Shown here piece by piece: positions 1-8,275 of a stretch of 64,000 bases of DNA. A program made the position numbers and the translations under genes. The DNA lies in NCBI GenBank assembly GCA_017471765.1, contig JAFURT010000008.1, positions 24,812 through 88,811 of the forward strand. Reading direction: 5' to 3'. The notes beneath the pieces are model-generated. The model was not told the origin of the DNA. It did no database searches and saw only the letters and a list, made by a program, of their open reading frames with translations. The number at the start of each line of letters is the position of its first letter. The first letter of the stretch is position 1. The DNA comes from Clostridia bacterium (GTDB taxonomy: Bacteria; Bacillota; Clostridia; Oscillospirales; Acutalibacteraceae).

Positions 1-315
1 GATTACATGGCGGCGGCTGATATTTGTGTCAGCAAACCGGGCGGATTATCCACTACGGAGCTATTGTCGGTAAAAGTGCCGATGGTGTTGTTGCTGGCGG
101 TCCCCGGCTGTGAGAGCCGCAACATGGACTTCTTGGTTGGGCAGAAACTGGCAGTGAGAGCAGACGACTGGGATGAAGCGGTGACGGCTACTGTACGTTT
201 GCTATGTGAGCCGGACGAATTAAAGGCACTGCAGGACAGGCTGGAAGAAACCGACTTTTCTCGTGGTGCAGACACCGTCGCCACCTATGTCACAAAACGA
301 TATGAACAAAAATGA
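1..315 (+). CDS. GT28-type glycosyltransferase, C-terminal fragment (5' end outside window)
   Basis: The reading frame is open from base 1, so the gene begins upstream. The visible 104 residues carry the SKPGGLSTTE motif, typical of the nucleotide-sugar-binding C-terminal domain of GT28 enzymes, in particular the monogalactosyl/diglucosyl-diacylglycerol synthase branch (MurG-like fold). After it come a helix-rich end and a charged tail. Members of that branch transfer a hexose from a UDP-sugar to membrane diacylglycerol at the inner membrane face. The substrate cannot be told from this fragment, and a MurG-type or other GT28 activity is possible. A strong terminator starts 2 bases after the stop, so it ends its transcription unit. 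Confidence 0.7.
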   Translation, partial: DYMAAADICVSKPGGLSTTELLSVKVPMVLLLAVPGCESRNMDFLVGQKLAVRADDWDEAVTATVRLLCEPDELKALQDRLEETDFSRGADTVATYVTKRYEQK

Positions 316-316
316 G

Positions 317-356
317 CATAGCCACCTGTTTGTCGTAAACAGGTGGCTATGTTTTG
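317..356 (+). terminator. Rho-independent terminator after the glycosyltransferase
   Basis: A perfect 15-bp stem (317-331 with 337-351), loop GTCGT, is followed by a T-rich run (TTTTGTGTTT). It separates the partial glycosyltransferase from the deoxy-sugar island. Confidence 0.9.
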
Positions 357-415
357 TGTTTGCGTATAAAAATCAGCCTAGATGTTGTAGTCGGTAGGGA
401 AGCGTCAGCGCGGTC

Positions 416-1141
416 TTATCGTCCGTATTCGGCAGGCAACTGAACGTTTGTGATTATTTTCCAGACAGTATCCAGGGGGGCTACTTTGCAGAAGTGCCGT
501 TGTCCCAATTTGCTGCTGTCACACAAAAGAACAACGCGTTTGGCGTTCTGTATGTAGATACGTTTCAACTGCGCTTCATCCTCGTCGGAGTCAGTGATTC
601 CCACCTCGGTATCGATGCCGCGGCAGGAAATAAAGGCATAATCGGCGTGGAACTGGCGTGTGTATTCCATGGCTTGTGTTCCCACAAAGGACATAGCGTT
701 GTCACGGAGCTTACCGCCGGTGCCGTAAATTTCAATGCCGTCATTTTCTGACAGTATGCTGGCGGTTTTCAGGCCGTTTGTGATAACGCGCAGACGCTGA
801 AATCCGGTCAGATGTCGGGCCAAACGGCAGACGGTACTGCTGGAGTCCAAAAACAGCGTTTGTCCATCCCGGATGAGAGCCAGTGCTCGCTGGGCCATGA
901 CTTCCTTAGCGCCCAGGTTCTCATTCTCTCGCAGAGTCATGGGGAAGTCGTGGTTGCTGTTATCGATGTGTACGGCACCGCCGTGGGTGCGGCGTATAAG
1001 CCCTTTAGACTCAAGCGCTTGCAGATCTCTGCGTATAGTTGCACCGCTGGAGTACAGAATGGCACTTAGTTCATCCACAGTGGCGGCTTGACGCTTTTCC
1101 AATATATCCAGTATTTTGTTTTGTCGTTCTAAAGGCAGCAT
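416..1141 (-). CDS. DeoR/GlpR-family transcriptional regulator of the deoxy-sugar/BMC operon
   Basis: A 241-residue protein with an N-terminal winged helix-turn-helix (about residues 1-55, RQNKILDILEKRQAATVDEL then ATIRRDLQALESKGLIRRTHGGA, the classic DeoR signature). Behind it is a DeoRC sugar-phosphate sensor domain with FLDSSSTV, VITNGL and a C-terminal VVLLCDSSKLGQ segment. The longer frame starts at 1162, but GAAGGAGGGTG lies between the two ATGs and is correctly spaced only for the ATG at 1141, so the shorter start is preferred. It is divergent from the rhamnulokinase operon, so it most likely represses that operon and responds to a sugar phosphate such as rhamnulose- or fuculose-1-phosphate. 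The effector is inferred from position and family. Confidence 0.88.
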   Translation of the reverse strand: MLPLERQNKILDILEKRQAATVDELSAILYSSGATIRRDLQALESKGLIRRTHGGAVHIDNSNHDFPMTLRENENLGAKEVMAQRALALIRDGQTLFLDSSSTVCRLARHLTGFQRLRVITNGLKTASILSENDGIEIYGTGGKLRDNAMSFVGTQAMEYTRQFHADYAFISCRGIDTEVGITDSDEDEAQLKRIYIQNAKRVVLLCDSSKLGQRHFCKVAPLDTVWKIITNVQLPAEYGR

Positions 1142-1167
1142 AGGCACCCTCCTTCTGCTCATTTTTG

Positions 1168-1196
1168 ATTATATATGATTATTGTGAAAAAATCAA
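1168..1196 (-). promoter_or_regulatory. sigma-A-type promoter for the DeoR regulator
   Basis: On the - strand, TTGATT (1196-1191), a 17-bp spacer and TATAAT (1173-1168) lie just upstream of the regulator's start. A direct repeat TGATTAT (1166-1172 and 1176-1182, 10 bp apart) overlaps the -10 region and could be an autoregulatory site. Confidence 0.7.
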
Positions 1197-1200
1197 GTGT

Positions 1201-1216
1201 AAATTTATCGAAATTT
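1201..1216. promoter_or_regulatory. candidate operator between the divergent promoters
   Basis: AAATTTATCGAAATTT consists of two AAATTT half-sites separated by ATCG. It lies between the regulator's -35 and the operon's -35, where a DeoR-type regulator could act on both promoters. It is also A+T-rich and may be chance. Confidence 0.35.
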
Positions 1217-1226
1217 GCGCCAAGGG

Positions 1227-1255
1227 TAGACGAATAGAAGATAGTATTGTATAAT
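1227..1255 (+). promoter_or_regulatory. promoter for the rhamnulokinase/BMC operon
   Basis: A perfect -10 TATAAT (1250-1255) follows a weak -35 TAGACG (1227-1232) with 17-bp spacing, 74 bases before the kinase start. The weak -35 would fit a regulated promoter. Confidence 0.6.
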
Positions 1256-1329
1256 GTGAGCGTATAAAAAGGTGAGGGCGCCGATGGATGCTTTCGCCTC
1301 GTAAATTTGACTGAGAGGAGTAGATTAGA

Positions 1330-2793
1330 ATGAGCAAACGTGTGTTGGCATTCGATTTTGGTGCATCCAGTGGTCGTGCCATCCTAGGGACGTATGACGG
1401 CGAAAAGCTTCATTTGGAAGAGATTCATCGGTTTACGAATGATCCCGTGGATGTCTGCGGCGTTTTTCATTGGGACGTGCTTCGTCTGTTCCATGAAATC
1501 AAGCAGGGGATTACCAAGGCTGTGCACGCCGGTGGGTTTGATGCTATTGGCATTGATACCTGGGGCGTCGATTTCGGCCTGATCGATAAAAAAGGCCGCC
1601 TGCTGAACAACCCGGTCCATTATCGTGATACCCGTACCGTGGGCATGATGGAAAGGGTGTTCGAGGTTATCCCCAAGGATCGCCTGTATGAGCGCACCGG
1701 AATCCAGTTTGTGCCGTACAATTCCATCTTCCAGCTGGCTTATCTGAAGATGTTTGAGCCTGAGGTGCTGGATATGGCAGATAAGGTGTTGCTGATTCCT
1801 GACCTTTTTGCTTATTTGCTGACAGGCGAGGCTAAGGCAGAATACAGCGTTGTTTCCACGACGCAGTGTCTGGACCCGTACACCGGAGACTGGGCGTACG
1901 ATGTGCTGGATGAGTTGGGCTTGCCCCGTCGGTTGTTCCCGCCGATTATCGATGCCGGTTCTACATATGGCATGCTGTCTGACGCCATCTGCGAGGAGCT
2001 GGGCGCGCCTAAGGTGCCGGTGGTGGCTGTTTGTACACATGATACTGCCTCTGCCGTGGTGGCTGTTCCTTCTAACGAAAAGGATTTCATCTACATCAGC
2101 TGTGGCACTTGGTCTCTGTTTGGCACGGAGCTGGATGCGCCGGTGATCAACGAAACCAGTTTCAATTTCAATGTGACCAACGAGGGCGGCTACAACCGTA
2201 CCACTCGATTCCTGAAGAACATCATGGGCCTGTGGCTGATTCAGGAATCTCGCCGCCAGTGGATCCGTGAGGGATACGATGTGTCCTATGCAGACCTGGA
2301 GCGTGAGGCGTTGGAGGTAGAGCCGTTCAAGTGCTTTATCAATCCGGATGATGACAGCTTTGTATCTCCCGGCAACCTGCCCCGGCGTGTGCAGGAGTTC
2401 TGCGAACGCACCGGTCAGTATGTACCCCAGACCCGTGGTGAGATCATGCGGTGTATTTACGAGAGTCTGGCTATGAAGTATCGTTACACCCACTATGCGG
2501 TGAGTGCCGTAACCGGCCTGACCTACAACACCATTCACATGATTGGCGGCGGCACCAAGGACCGTCTGCTGTGCCAGATGGCCGCCGACGCCTGTAACGT
2601 CAATGTGATTGCCGGCCCCATCGAGGCCACAGCCACCGGTAACATTGCTGTTCAGCTGATTGCATTGGGCGAGATTGACGATCTGGCTCAGGCACGTCAG
2701 GTGATTGCCGCTTCCGAGCAGCCTAAGTTCTACAAGCCTGAGAATGCGGCGGCCTACGATGAGGCCTATACCCGGTTTGAAAAACTGCTGTAA
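1330..2793 (+). CDS. rhaB: rhamnulokinase
   Basis: A 487-residue FGGY-family sugar kinase, full length for RhaB (E. coli is about 489). N-terminal phosphate-binding motif FDFGASSGRA, then GIDTWGVDFGLID, THDTASAV with the presumed catalytic Asp238, CGTWSLFG, and C-terminal IGGGTKDRLLCQMAADA. It phosphorylates L-rhamnulose at O1. A fuculokinase role is possible, but the N-terminal half (GASSGR, YRDTRT, GIQFVPYNSIFQL) is RhaB-like. GAGGAG sits 9 bases before the ATG. First gene of the operon; its product feeds the aldolase two genes downstream. Confidence 0.9.
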   Translation: MSKRVLAFDFGASSGRAILGTYDGEKLHLEEIHRFTNDPVDVCGVFHWDVLRLFHEIKQGITKAVHAGGFDAIGIDTWGVDFGLIDKKGRLLNNPVHYRDTRTVGMMERVFEVIPKDRLYERTGIQFVPYNSIFQLAYLKMFEPEVLDMADKVLLIPDLFAYLLTGEAKAEYSVVSTTQCLDPYTGDWAYDVLDELGLPRRLFPPIIDAGSTYGMLSDAICEELGAPKVPVVAVCTHDTASAVVAVPSNEKDFIYISCGTWSLFGTELDAPVINETSFNFNVTNEGGYNRTTRFLKNIMGLWLIQESRRQWIREGYDVSYADLEREALEVEPFKCFINPDDDSFVSPGNLPRRVQEFCERTGQYVPQTRGEIMRCIYESLAMKYRYTHYAVSAVTGLTYNTIHMIGGGTKDRLLCQMAADACNVNVIAGPIEATATGNIAVQLIALGEIDDLAQARQVIAASEQPKFYKPENAAAYDEAYTRFEKLL

Positions 2794-2814
2794 TCAGCAG
2801 AGGAGGAAGTAAAC

Positions 2815-4014
2815 GTGAAGATTTTGGTTATCAATGCCGGCAGCTCGTCGCTGAAATACCAGTTGTTCGAGATGCCGGAGGGCAAGGTGCTGGCAAAGGG
2901 GCTGTGCGAGTGCATCGGCATCGAGGGCGGCACCGTCACCCACAAGCGTCCCGGTCAGGATGATTACAAAGTGAAAACGCCGCTGGATGACCACGAGGCG
3001 GCTTTGGCTTGGGTGCTTAAGCTGTTGACGGACACTGAGCTGGGCGTTATCGCTGACATCAGCGAGATTGGCGCTGTCGGTCACCGCATCGCTCATGGCG
3101 GTGAAAAACTGCGTGCCTCCTGTCTGATCGATGACGAGGTTATTACTTACTTGGAGTCTATTGTTCCTATCAATCCTCTGCATGGCCCACCCGCCATCGC
3201 CGGTATGCGCGGTTGCCGCAAGCTGATGGAGAATGTGCCGATGGTTGGTGTGTTTGACACCTCCTTCCATTCCACTATGCCGGAGAAGGCGTATATCTAT
3301 CCCATCCCGTACGAACTGTACGAGGAGAAGAGTATCCGCCGTTACGGCTTCCACGGTACTTCTCACCGGTATGTGTCCGGCCGTGCCGCCGAGATGCTGG
3401 GTAAAAAGCCGGAGGAGCTGAAGATCATCACCTGCCACCTGGGCAACGGTTCCTCCATTACCGCTGTGAACGGCGGTAAGGTGGTAGACACCACCATGGG
3501 CTTTACACCGCAGGAGGGCATCTTGATGGGAACTCGCTCCGGCTCGGTCGATCCCACGATTGTCACCTACCTGCAGAGTCAGGGCATGACCGCCGCTGAG
3601 GTGGAGAAGATGCTCAACAAACAGTCCGGTCTGCTGGGTGTGTCCGGTAAGTCCAGCGACGCCCGTGTGGTGTGCGATGCCGCCGCCGAGGGAGACAAGC
3701 GCTCCCAGTTGGCGCTGGAGATCCTCTACTACGGTATCAAGAAGTACATCGGTGCCTATACAGCAGCGATGAACGGGTTGGATGTGCTGGTCTTCACCGC
3801 AGGTATCGGCGAGAACGATCGTGACCTCCGCCGCCGTGTGTGTCAGGATATGGATTACCTGGGGATTGCCATGGATGAAGAGGTGAACGCCACTTGTCCC
3901 CGTGGCAAGGATGCCGATGTTTCAGCCGCGGATTCCCGTGTGAAGATTTTGGTCATTCCTACGGATGAGGAATACATGATTGCACTGGATACTGCCCGCT
4001 TGGCAGCTGATTAA
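2815..4014 (+). CDS. ackA: acetate/propionate kinase
   Basis: A 399-residue ASKHA-family kinase, usual length for AckA. N-terminal VINAGSSSLKYQLFEM, HRIAHGGE, FHSTMPEKAY, RRYGFHGTSHRYV, the phosphate loop HLGNGSSITAV, GILMGTRSGSVDP and FTAGIGEND are all present. It starts with GTG behind GAGGAGG, 21 bases after rhaB. AckA makes ATP from acyl phosphate. In this operon it can act on propionyl phosphate made by the PduL enzyme encoded 11 kb downstream, closing the propionate branch, and may also be the cell's general acetate kinase. No encapsulation peptide is visible, so it probably works in the cytosol. Confidence 0.95.
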   Translation: MKILVINAGSSSLKYQLFEMPEGKVLAKGLCECIGIEGGTVTHKRPGQDDYKVKTPLDDHEAALAWVLKLLTDTELGVIADISEIGAVGHRIAHGGEKLRASCLIDDEVITYLESIVPINPLHGPPAIAGMRGCRKLMENVPMVGVFDTSFHSTMPEKAYIYPIPYELYEEKSIRRYGFHGTSHRYVSGRAAEMLGKKPEELKIITCHLGNGSSITAVNGGKVVDTTMGFTPQEGILMGTRSGSVDPTIVTYLQSQGMTAAEVEKMLNKQSGLLGVSGKSSDARVVCDAAAEGDKRSQLALEILYYGIKKYIGAYTAAMNGLDVLVFTAGIGENDRDLRRRVCQDMDYLGIAMDEEVNATCPRGKDADVSAADSRVKILVIPTDEEYMIALDTARLAAD

Positions 4015-4070
4015 TTTCGTCTGTATTATTAATGTACATACAAATATCATTATAAAGGAGTTTGAACACT

Positions 4071-4886
4071 ATGCAAATGTCTGCCTATGAAATCAAAAAG
4101 CAAATCTGTGAAGTCGGTCATAAGCTGTATGACAAGGGCTTCGTCGCCGCTAACGATGGCAACATCTCCGTCAAGGTCAGCGACAACGAGTTCTATTGCA
4201 CCCCCACCGGTGTGTCCAAAGGCTCTCTGACCCCCGATATGATCATCCGCATCGACGGCAACGGCAACAAGCTGGAGGGTAAGCTGAACCCCTCCTCTGA
4301 GATCAAGATGCACCTGCGTGTGTACAAGGAGCGTCCTGATGTCATGGCCGTTGTGCACGCTCATCCGCCTGTAGCAACTGCTTTTACCGTGGCTGGCATT
4401 GAGCTGGATCAGTACATTCTGCCGGAGGCCGTTCTGTCCATCGGTAACGTGCCCACCTGTGAGTACGGCACCCCCTCCACCATGGAGATTCCGGATTCTC
4501 TGGATCCCTATCTGCAGAATCATGATGCCTTCCTGCTGAAGAATCACGGTGCGCTGACCGTTGGTAACACTCTGATCAAGGCCATGTTCGTCATGGAAGA
4601 GGTGGAGTTCAACGCTGTTATCTGTAAGCACGCTCGTGAGCTGGGCAATGTGGAGGAGATTCCCTGCGACCAGCTGGAGAAGCTGATGGAGCTGCGTGTA
4701 AAGATGCAGATGCCCGGCCGTCATCCCGGTTGCAAGAAGTGTAAGAACCTGGGCACCGAGAACTGCCGTTGCAAGCACAACGATCCCAACCACAAGTGCA
4801 CCTGTGGTGACGATCACAAGGCAGCTTCCGGTAGCGACCTGGTGGCAGAGATCACCAAGCGTGTGCTGGCTGAGTTGAACAAGTAA
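4071..4886 (+). CDS. class II L-fuculose/L-rhamnulose-1-phosphate aldolase with Cys-rich tail and encapsulation peptide
   Basis: A 271-residue zinc aldolase of the FucA/AraD family. It cleaves the 1-phosphate of fuculose or rhamnulose into DHAP and lactaldehyde. Zinc ligands E77, H96, H98 (VHAHPP) and H159 (KNHGAL) are visible. FucA proteins are about 215 residues; this one continues with a Cys-rich linker (C221, C224, C232, C234, C243, C245, pattern CxxC-x7-CxC-x8-CxC) and ends in an amphipathic helix SDLVAEITKRVLAEL, typical of a microcompartment encapsulation peptide. An upstream TTG at 4062 touches the AAAGGAG, so the ATG at 4071 (10-base spacing) is preferred. C-terminal targeting peptides are known for GRE-type BMC aldolases; the metal-binding role of the linker is inference. 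Confidence 0.9.
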   Translation: MQMSAYEIKKQICEVGHKLYDKGFVAANDGNISVKVSDNEFYCTPTGVSKGSLTPDMIIRIDGNGNKLEGKLNPSSEIKMHLRVYKERPDVMAVVHAHPPVATAFTVAGIELDQYILPEAVLSIGNVPTCEYGTPSTMEIPDSLDPYLQNHDAFLLKNHGALTVGNTLIKAMFVMEEVEFNAVICKHARELGNVEEIPCDQLEKLMELRVKMQMPGRHPGCKKCKNLGTENCRCKHNDPNHKCTCGDDHKAASGSDLVAEITKRVLAELNK

Positions 4887-4922
4887 TTTCCAATCTAAGT
4901 TTATTGTAAAGGAGGGTGTATC

Positions 4923-7460
4923 TTGTCATCATATACCATTTATGATGCGCCCAAATCGGCTCGTATCGATCGGCTGATTGACCATATCTACGGTAACATG
5001 CCGCAGATTGAGGCAGACCGCGGTGTATTGCTCACTGAATCCTATCGGGCAACCGAGGGAGAGCCTATGATCACTCGCCGTTCCAAAGCGTTTTACCATA
5101 TTCTCGAAAATATCCCGATTACCATCCGGCCGGAAGAATTGGTGGTTGGTAGTACGACCGTGCTTCCTCGTAGTGCGCAGGTGTTCCCTGAGTATTCCTA
5201 TGATTGGTTGGAGGATGAGTTCGAGACCATCGCCACCCGTGCTGCCGACCCCTTCTATATCTCTGACGAGACGAAGGCCAAGCTCCGGGAGGCTTATAAG
5301 TACTGGAAGGGCAGAACCTCCAGCGAGTTAGCGACCAGCTATATGTCTGCTGAGGCGCTGCGTTCCATCGAGCACAACATTTTCACTCCCGGCAACTACT
5401 TCTACAACGGTGTTGGCCACGTGTCTGTCCAGTACGATAAGGTGCTGAAGATTGGTTACAGCGGTATTCGCGCTGAGGCGCAGCAGGCGCTGGCCGCCCT
5501 GCGGATTACCGACAGTGACTATGTTACCCGCCGTCATTTCCTGGAGGCGGTGATTCGCACCTGCGATGCGGCGGTGCTGTATGCTCGCCGTTATGCGGAG
5601 CTGGCTGCAGCCGAGGCAAACGCCTGTACGGATGCAACCCGTCGCCGTGAGCTGATGCAAATTGCGGAGAACTGCCGCCGTGTACCGGAGAATGGGGCTT
5701 CTACCTTCTGGGAGGCTTGTCAGTCCTTCTGGTTTGTGCAGATGCTGATTCAGACGGAATCCAGCGGCCACTCGGTTTCTCCCGGCCGTTTCGACCAGTA
5801 TATGTATCCGTATTATAAGGCGGATCTGGATGCCGGTCGTCTGACGCCGGAGTTTGCCCAGGAGCTGATCGACTGTGTATGGATTAAGCTGAACGACATG
5901 TGCAAGGTGCGTGATGCGGCCTCTGCCGCCGGATTTGCCGGCTACAGCATGTTCCAGAACCTTATCGTTGGCGGTCAGAATCAGGACGGCGAGGATGTGA
6001 CCAACGACCTGTCCTTTATGTGTCTGCAGGCGTCGATGCACACCCTGTTGCCGGCTCCCTCGCTGTCGATTCGTGTGTGGAACGGAACGCCTCATGAGCT
6101 GCTCATCAAGGCAGGAGAGCTTACCCGCACCGGCATCGGCCTGCCAGCCTATTACAACGATGAGGTCATCATTCCGGCGCTGGTCAGCCGCGGCTTGACC
6201 TTGCAGGATGCTCGTAACTACTGCATGATCGGTTGCGTGGAGCCTCAGTGCCCCGGTAAGACCGAAGGCTGGCACGATGCGGCGTTCTTCAATATGTGCC
6301 GCATTATTGAGCTGGTGTTCCACAACGGTATGGATGAAGGGGAGATGGTAGGTATCGCCACCGGCGATGTCACCAAGATGACCTCTTTCCAGCAGGTGTT
6401 TGATGCCTACCAGAAGCAGACTGACTACCAGGTAGAGCTGATGGTCAATGCCGACAACGCTATCGACGTGGCGCATGCTGAGCGTTGCCCGCTTCCCTTC
6501 CTGTCCTCTATGATTTACGACTGTATCGGTCGTGGCAAGCCTACCCAGAGCGGCGGTGCCAAGTACAATTTTACCGGTCCGCAGGGTTTCGGTGTTGCCA
6601 ACATGGCAGACGGCCTGTATGCCATCCGTGAGTTAGTGTTCAACCGTAAGGAGTACACCCTGGCCGATTTCAAAGAGGCGATGGATTACAACTTCGGTGT
6701 GGGCACGGTTGCTCCGGCGGACGTGGAGCGTGTTACCGCCGAGATTGTCAAGGGACTGGTTGCCGGTGGGCAGACGATAGGGGAGAGCGATATTGCGCAG
6801 ATTGCCTCCATCGTCCACAGCCATGTGCTGGAGCCGGCTAAGCGGGATAAGTTCATGCGCCTGCGTGAGAGTATCCAGTCACTGCCTAAGTTTGGCAACG
6901 ACATCGCCGATGTCGACGCCCTTGCTCGTGAGGTAGCCTATACCTACACCCGTTCGGTGGAGGGGTATACCAACCCCCGTGGCGGTATCTACCAGGCAGG
7001 TTTGTATCCGGTATCTGCCAATGTGCCGCTGGGTGCCCAGACCGGTGCCACCCCCGATGGCCGTCTGGCATATACGCCGGTAGCGGATGGCGTTTCCCCG
7101 GTTGCCGGTTGTGATGTCAGTGGCCCCACGGCGGCGGCAAATTCAGTCTCCAAGCTAGATCACCACATCGCCTCCAACGGTACGCTGTATAACATGAAGT
7201 TCCACCCCTCAGCTTTGGCTGGCCGTAGCGGTCTGGAGAACTTCGCCGCCCTGATTCGTACATACTTTGAGAAGAAGGGCAGCCATATGCAGTTCAATGT
7301 GGTCAGCCGCGAGACACTGCTGGATGCGCAGGCTCATCCGGAGAAGTACAAGTCCTTGGTGGTGCGTGTGGCTGGTTACAGTGCGCTGTTCACCACCCTG
7401 TCCCGGGCGTTGCAGGATGATATTATCAACCGTACCGAGCAGAAGGGCTGGAGGGATTGA
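4923..7460 (+). CDS. glycyl radical enzyme, B12-independent 1,2-propanediol (diol) dehydratase
   Basis: An 845-residue GRE with a full PFL-like domain and C-terminal glycine-radical loop. The active-site motif CMIGCVEPQ holds the thiyl Cys438 and neighbouring Glu440; it is followed by PGKTEGWHDAAFFN, a signature I associate with diol/glycerol dehydratases. The radical loop VVRVAGYSALFTTLS carries Gly818. It should dehydrate 1,2-propanediol to propionaldehyde. CutC (choline lyase) and glycerol dehydratase are relatives; the neighbouring deoxy-sugar genes favour propanediol. TTG start behind AAAGGAGGGTG. No obvious N-terminal encapsulation helix is seen, so it may enter the shell by binding other cargo. 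The stop overlaps the activase region. Confidence 0.9.
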   Translation: MSSYTIYDAPKSARIDRLIDHIYGNMPQIEADRGVLLTESYRATEGEPMITRRSKAFYHILENIPITIRPEELVVGSTTVLPRSAQVFPEYSYDWLEDEFETIATRAADPFYISDETKAKLREAYKYWKGRTSSELATSYMSAEALRSIEHNIFTPGNYFYNGVGHVSVQYDKVLKIGYSGIRAEAQQALAALRITDSDYVTRRHFLEAVIRTCDAAVLYARRYAELAAAEANACTDATRRRELMQIAENCRRVPENGASTFWEACQSFWFVQMLIQTESSGHSVSPGRFDQYMYPYYKADLDAGRLTPEFAQELIDCVWIKLNDMCKVRDAASAAGFAGYSMFQNLIVGGQNQDGEDVTNDLSFMCLQASMHTLLPAPSLSIRVWNGTPHELLIKAGELTRTGIGLPAYYNDEVIIPALVSRGLTLQDARNYCMIGCVEPQCPGKTEGWHDAAFFNMCRIIELVFHNGMDEGEMVGIATGDVTKMTSFQQVFDAYQKQTDYQVELMVNADNAIDVAHAERCPLPFLSSMIYDCIGRGKPTQSGGAKYNFTGPQGFGVANMADGLYAIRELVFNRKEYTLADFKEAMDYNFGVGTVAPADVERVTAEIVKGLVAGGQTIGESDIAQIASIVHSHVLEPAKRDKFMRLRESIQSLPKFGNDIADVDALAREVAYTYTRSVEGYTNPRGGIYQAGLYPVSANVPLGAQTGATPDGRLAYTPVADGVSPVAGCDVSGPTAAANSVSKLDHHIASNGTLYNMKFHPSALAGRSGLENFAALIRTYFEKKGSHMQFNVVSRETLLDAQAHPEKYKSLVVRVAGYSALFTTLSRALQDDIINRTEQKGWRD

Positions 7461-7462
7461 CG

Positions 7463-8257
7463 GTGGAGCAGTCGATACGCATGGTGCAGGGACGCATCGC
7501 TGATATTCAGCGGTTTTCCATTCACGACGGTCCCGGTATCCGTACAATCGTGTTCCTGAAAGGATGTCCTTTTCGGTGCCGTTGGTGCTGTAACCCGGAG
7601 ATGCAGGAATTTGGCATCCAAACGATGACGGTAGAAGGCAAGACGAAAACGATTGGCCGTGACGTGTCGGTATCTGAGGTGATGCAGGAGGTTCTGAAGG
7701 ACCGTGCCTATTATCGCCGTTCCGGTGGCGGCATGACCCTTTCCGGCGGTGAATGTCTGGCACAGCCTGATTTTGCCTCAGCTCTGTTAGAGACCGCCCA
7801 CGAGGAAGGGCTCAACACAGCCATCGAATCCACCGGCTTTGCGGATTTTGCCGTCATTGAGCAGAAGATCCTACCGCATCTAGACCATTTCCTGATGGAT
7901 ATCAAGCATATGGATCCAGCCAAGCACAAGGCGTACATCGGTCACACCAACGAACGTGTACTGGAGAATGCCAAGAAGATTGCTGAAAAAGCGAATCGTT
8001 TGGTTATTCGTGTGCCTACCGTTCCCGGATTTAATGACACCCCGGCAGAAATTACGGCGATTGCCGAGTTTGCCGCTACCTTGCCCGGCGTTGAAGAGTT
8101 GCACCTGTTGCCGTATCATCGTTTAGGACAGGATAAGTACAGCTGGCTGGGTCGGGAATATACCCTGGCTGATATCCAGCCCCCGGAGAATGAGCATATG
8201 CAACAGCTGTTGCTGGCGGCTCAGCGTTCGGGACTCCGCTGTCAGATTGGCGGCTAA
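7463..8257 (+). CDS. glycyl radical enzyme activating enzyme (radical SAM)
   Basis: A 264-residue PflA-like radical SAM protein that places the glycyl radical on the adjacent dehydratase. The SAM cluster motif C35-x3-C39-x2-C42 (KGCPFRCRWC) is present, followed by GGGMTLSGGE, TGFA and LHLLPYHRLGQDKY. It lacks the eight-Cys ferredoxin-like insert seen after the SAM motif in many GRE activases (the residues there have no Cys pairs), so it has the short PFL-activase layout. A TTG at 7457 lies only one base after GGAGGG; the GTG at 7463 has 7-base spacing and is preferred. It begins 2 bases after the GRE stop, consistent with coupling. Confidence 0.93.
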   Translation: MEQSIRMVQGRIADIQRFSIHDGPGIRTIVFLKGCPFRCRWCCNPEMQEFGIQTMTVEGKTKTIGRDVSVSEVMQEVLKDRAYYRRSGGGMTLSGGECLAQPDFASALLETAHEEGLNTAIESTGFADFAVIEQKILPHLDHFLMDIKHMDPAKHKAYIGHTNERVLENAKKIAEKANRLVIRVPTVPGFNDTPAEITAIAEFAATLPGVEELHLLPYHRLGQDKYSWLGREYTLADIQPPENEHMQQLLLAAQRSGLRCQIGG

Positions 8258-8275
8258 TAACGTAAGGAGTTGGCT

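Noticed and set aside
1384-2538. Long reverse-strand frame of 384 codons inside rhaB
   Set aside because: It lies wholly antisense to a full-length, motif-complete kinase and shows no recognisable protein pattern; such frames are common in this codon-biased region.
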